NCBI GenBank assembly: GCA_016788805.1
Contig: JAEUSE010000064.1
Span: 1-6,001 of the forward strand
Source: Candidatus Doudnabacteria bacterium
GTDB lineage: Bacteria > Patescibacteriota > Doudnabacteria > UBA920
Length of the DNA stretch: 6,001 nt
Direction of reading: 5' to 3'
A model generated the notes under the pieces. It was not told the origin of the DNA. It saw nothing but the letters and a program-made list of their open reading frames with translations, and made no database searches. Below, piece after piece: positions 4,797 to 6,001 of this stretch. Numbering within the stretch: position 1 is the stretch's first letter; each line of letters starts with the position of its first letter. Position numbers and translations under genes: made by a program.

Positions 4797-6001
4797 ATGA
4801 GCGACAGACTTGAAGACATTCGCGCCCGGCGCATTGAAAAAATAAATCAATTAGAACAATCTGGCTTGGAGGCATATCCGTCGAGCACGACCCGAACCCA
4901 CACCAATGTGGAGGCTTTGGGCCAATTTGACGCGTTGCAAGGTCAGCGCATTACACTTGTGGGCCGCATAAGAAGCATGCGGGGTATGGGTAAAATTTTA
5001 TTTGCACACATTGAAGACGGCACTGCTCGGGTGCAAATTTTGGTTAAACAAGAAGAAGTCGGTGATACACAGTTTAATTTTTTTCTTGATACCTTTGATA
5101 CCGGTGATTTTATCGAAGCGACTGGTACTTTGTTTGAGACAAAGACCGGGGAAAAGACTTTGCAAGCGACCGGATATAGACTGCTTGCCAAGAGCTTGCT
5201 TCCTTTGCCGAGTGACTATTTTGGTATAACCGATGAAGAGACCCGACTTCGAAAGCGGTATCTAGATATCTTATTTGATCCGGAGACAAAAAGATTATTT
5301 GAACAGAAGGCTACATTCTGGCAGGCTTTTCGTGACTTCTTGCTTCAAAAAGGGTTCGTAGAAATGTACATGCCAGTTTTGGAGCCAACGACCGGAGGTG
5401 CGGAAGCTGAGCCGTTTGTGACGCACCACAACGCGTTGGGCAGGGATTTTTACTTACGTATTTCGTTGGAGCTGCCGCTTAAGAAAATGCTCGTGGCTGG
5501 GTATGAAAAAGTGTTTGAGCTTGGGCGCATTTTCCGTAACGAGGGTATTAGTACAACCCATTTGCAAGACTACACACAAATGGAGTTTTATTGGGCATAC
5601 GCTGACTTTAATCAGTTGTTGGAATTCTGGCAGGAAATGTACCAGTATGTCATTCAAGAGACTTTCGGTACTTTGCAGATTACCGCGGAAGGTCAGGCCT
5701 GCGATTGGAGCGGGCAGTGGGAACGGGTTAACTATGTAGAATTATTTTTGGCCCACACGGGTATAAACTTGGAAACAGCGACTGATGACGAGTTGCGCGC
5801 GTACTGCGATGCCCACGGTATAACATACGAGTCATTCGTGAGACGGGGTCGGTTAATTGATTTAATTTTCAAAAAAATTCGTGTTAACCTGCCAAAGGAT
5901 AAACCTATCTTTCTAATTAATCAACCGATAGAGCTGGAGCCGTTGGCGAAAAAAGTACCAGGGAATCCGCGTATTGTACAACGCGCGCAGCTTATAGCCT
6001 A
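4797..6001 (+). CDS. lysS: Lysyl-tRNA synthetase, class II (3' truncated by window edge)
   Basis: This enzyme charges tRNA-Lys with lysine. There are 401 codons in the window; the family is about 490-510, so roughly the last 100 residues are missing, including motif 3. The start MSDRLEDIRARRIEKINQLE is typical, and an OB-fold anticodon-binding domain follows (about 52-135: LVGRIRSMRGMGKILFAHIED and onward). EETRLRKRYLD (147-157) leads into motif 1, with MYMPVLEPTTGGAEAEPFVT following (about 190-209). THHNALGRDFYLRIS covers 209-223, and motif 2 is FELGRIFRNEG (240-250), with the ATP-contacting R247. INQPIELEPLAKK, near the end of the visible part, matches the family's 'dhP...sPLAK'. Oddities: the canonical APELYLK stretch reads SLELPLK (223-229, E225 kept) and HNPEFTMME reads HLQDYTQME (255-263). 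These mark a divergent LysRS but do not suggest another specificity. No Shine-Dalgarno is seen before the ATG. Confidence 0.95.
   Translation, partial: MSDRLEDIRARRIEKINQLEQSGLEAYPSSTTRTHTNVEALGQFDALQGQRITLVGRIRSMRGMGKILFAHIEDGTARVQILVKQEEVGDTQFNFFLDTFDTGDFIEATGTLFETKTGEKTLQATGYRLLAKSLLPLPSDYFGITDEETRLRKRYLDILFDPETKRLFEQKATFWQAFRDFLLQKGFVEMYMPVLEPTTGGAEAEPFVTHHNALGRDFYLRISLELPLKKMLVAGYEKVFELGRIFRNEGISTTHLQDYTQMEFYWAYADFNQLLEFWQEMYQYVIQETFGTLQITAEGQACDWSGQWERVNYVELFLAHTGINLETATDDELRAYCDAHGITYESFVRRGRLIDLIFKKIRVNLPKDKPIFLINQPIELEPLAKKVPGNPRIVQRAQLIA

Noticed and set aside
5002..5739. Short open frames on both strands inside the lysS region
   Set aside because: They overlap the continuous lysyl-tRNA synthetase frame, which carries all the recognisable family motifs.
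1..6001. A new multi-gene system such as defence or secondary metabolism
   Set aside because: All six genes are recognisable housekeeping genes. The only unexplained structure is the intergenic repeat family.

Overview
The window is a single-strand bacterial chromosome segment in which all six genes read rightward: the 3' end of mreC, then mreD, a class B penicillin-binding protein of the PBP2/MrdA type, folD, greA, and the first 401 codons of lysS, which runs off the right edge. It is housekeeping in content. There is no mobile element, CRISPR array, defence cassette, tRNA or rRNA. The code is standard: TAA and TAG are the stops seen, and the long frames contain no in-frame TGA. Start codons mostly lack Shine-Dalgarno sequences and the spacers are AT-rich and repeat-laden. 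Together with compact, somewhat divergent proteins, this suggests an uncultured lineage such as Candidate Phyla Radiation/Patescibacteria. That placement is an inference from style, not a phylogenetic result.

Layout. Positions 2-1086 hold the elongasome membrane partners MreC and MreD. The PBP2 gene follows mreD with a 4-10 nt gap, so these two are surely co-transcribed. MreC, MreD and PBP2 act together in lateral cell-wall synthesis, with MreB expected upstream and RodA absent from the window. folD (one-carbon metabolism) follows after 82 nt. A 232-nt spacer then holds a good sigma70-type promoter for greA (rescue of backtracked RNA polymerase). greA ends in a clear intrinsic terminator, whose T-tract runs directly into the -10 box of a predicted promoter for lysS (lysyl-tRNA synthetase).

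The most notable structure is not in the genes. Every spacer longer than 80 nt contains an imperfect inverted repeat whose arms are built from degenerate 7-nt tandem units. The unit sequence differs from spacer to spacer, yet the two arms of one spacer remain complementary. In three cases the 3' arm ends 0-7 nt before a start codon (folD, greA, lysS). For greA and lysS the whole structure lies between a predicted transcription start and the ATG, making it a structured 5' leader. The fourth clear example starts inside the end of folD and includes its stop codon. The mreC-mreD spacer holds a weaker version. This recurring heptad-periodic fold-back element is the best candidate here for something not covered by standard annotation.
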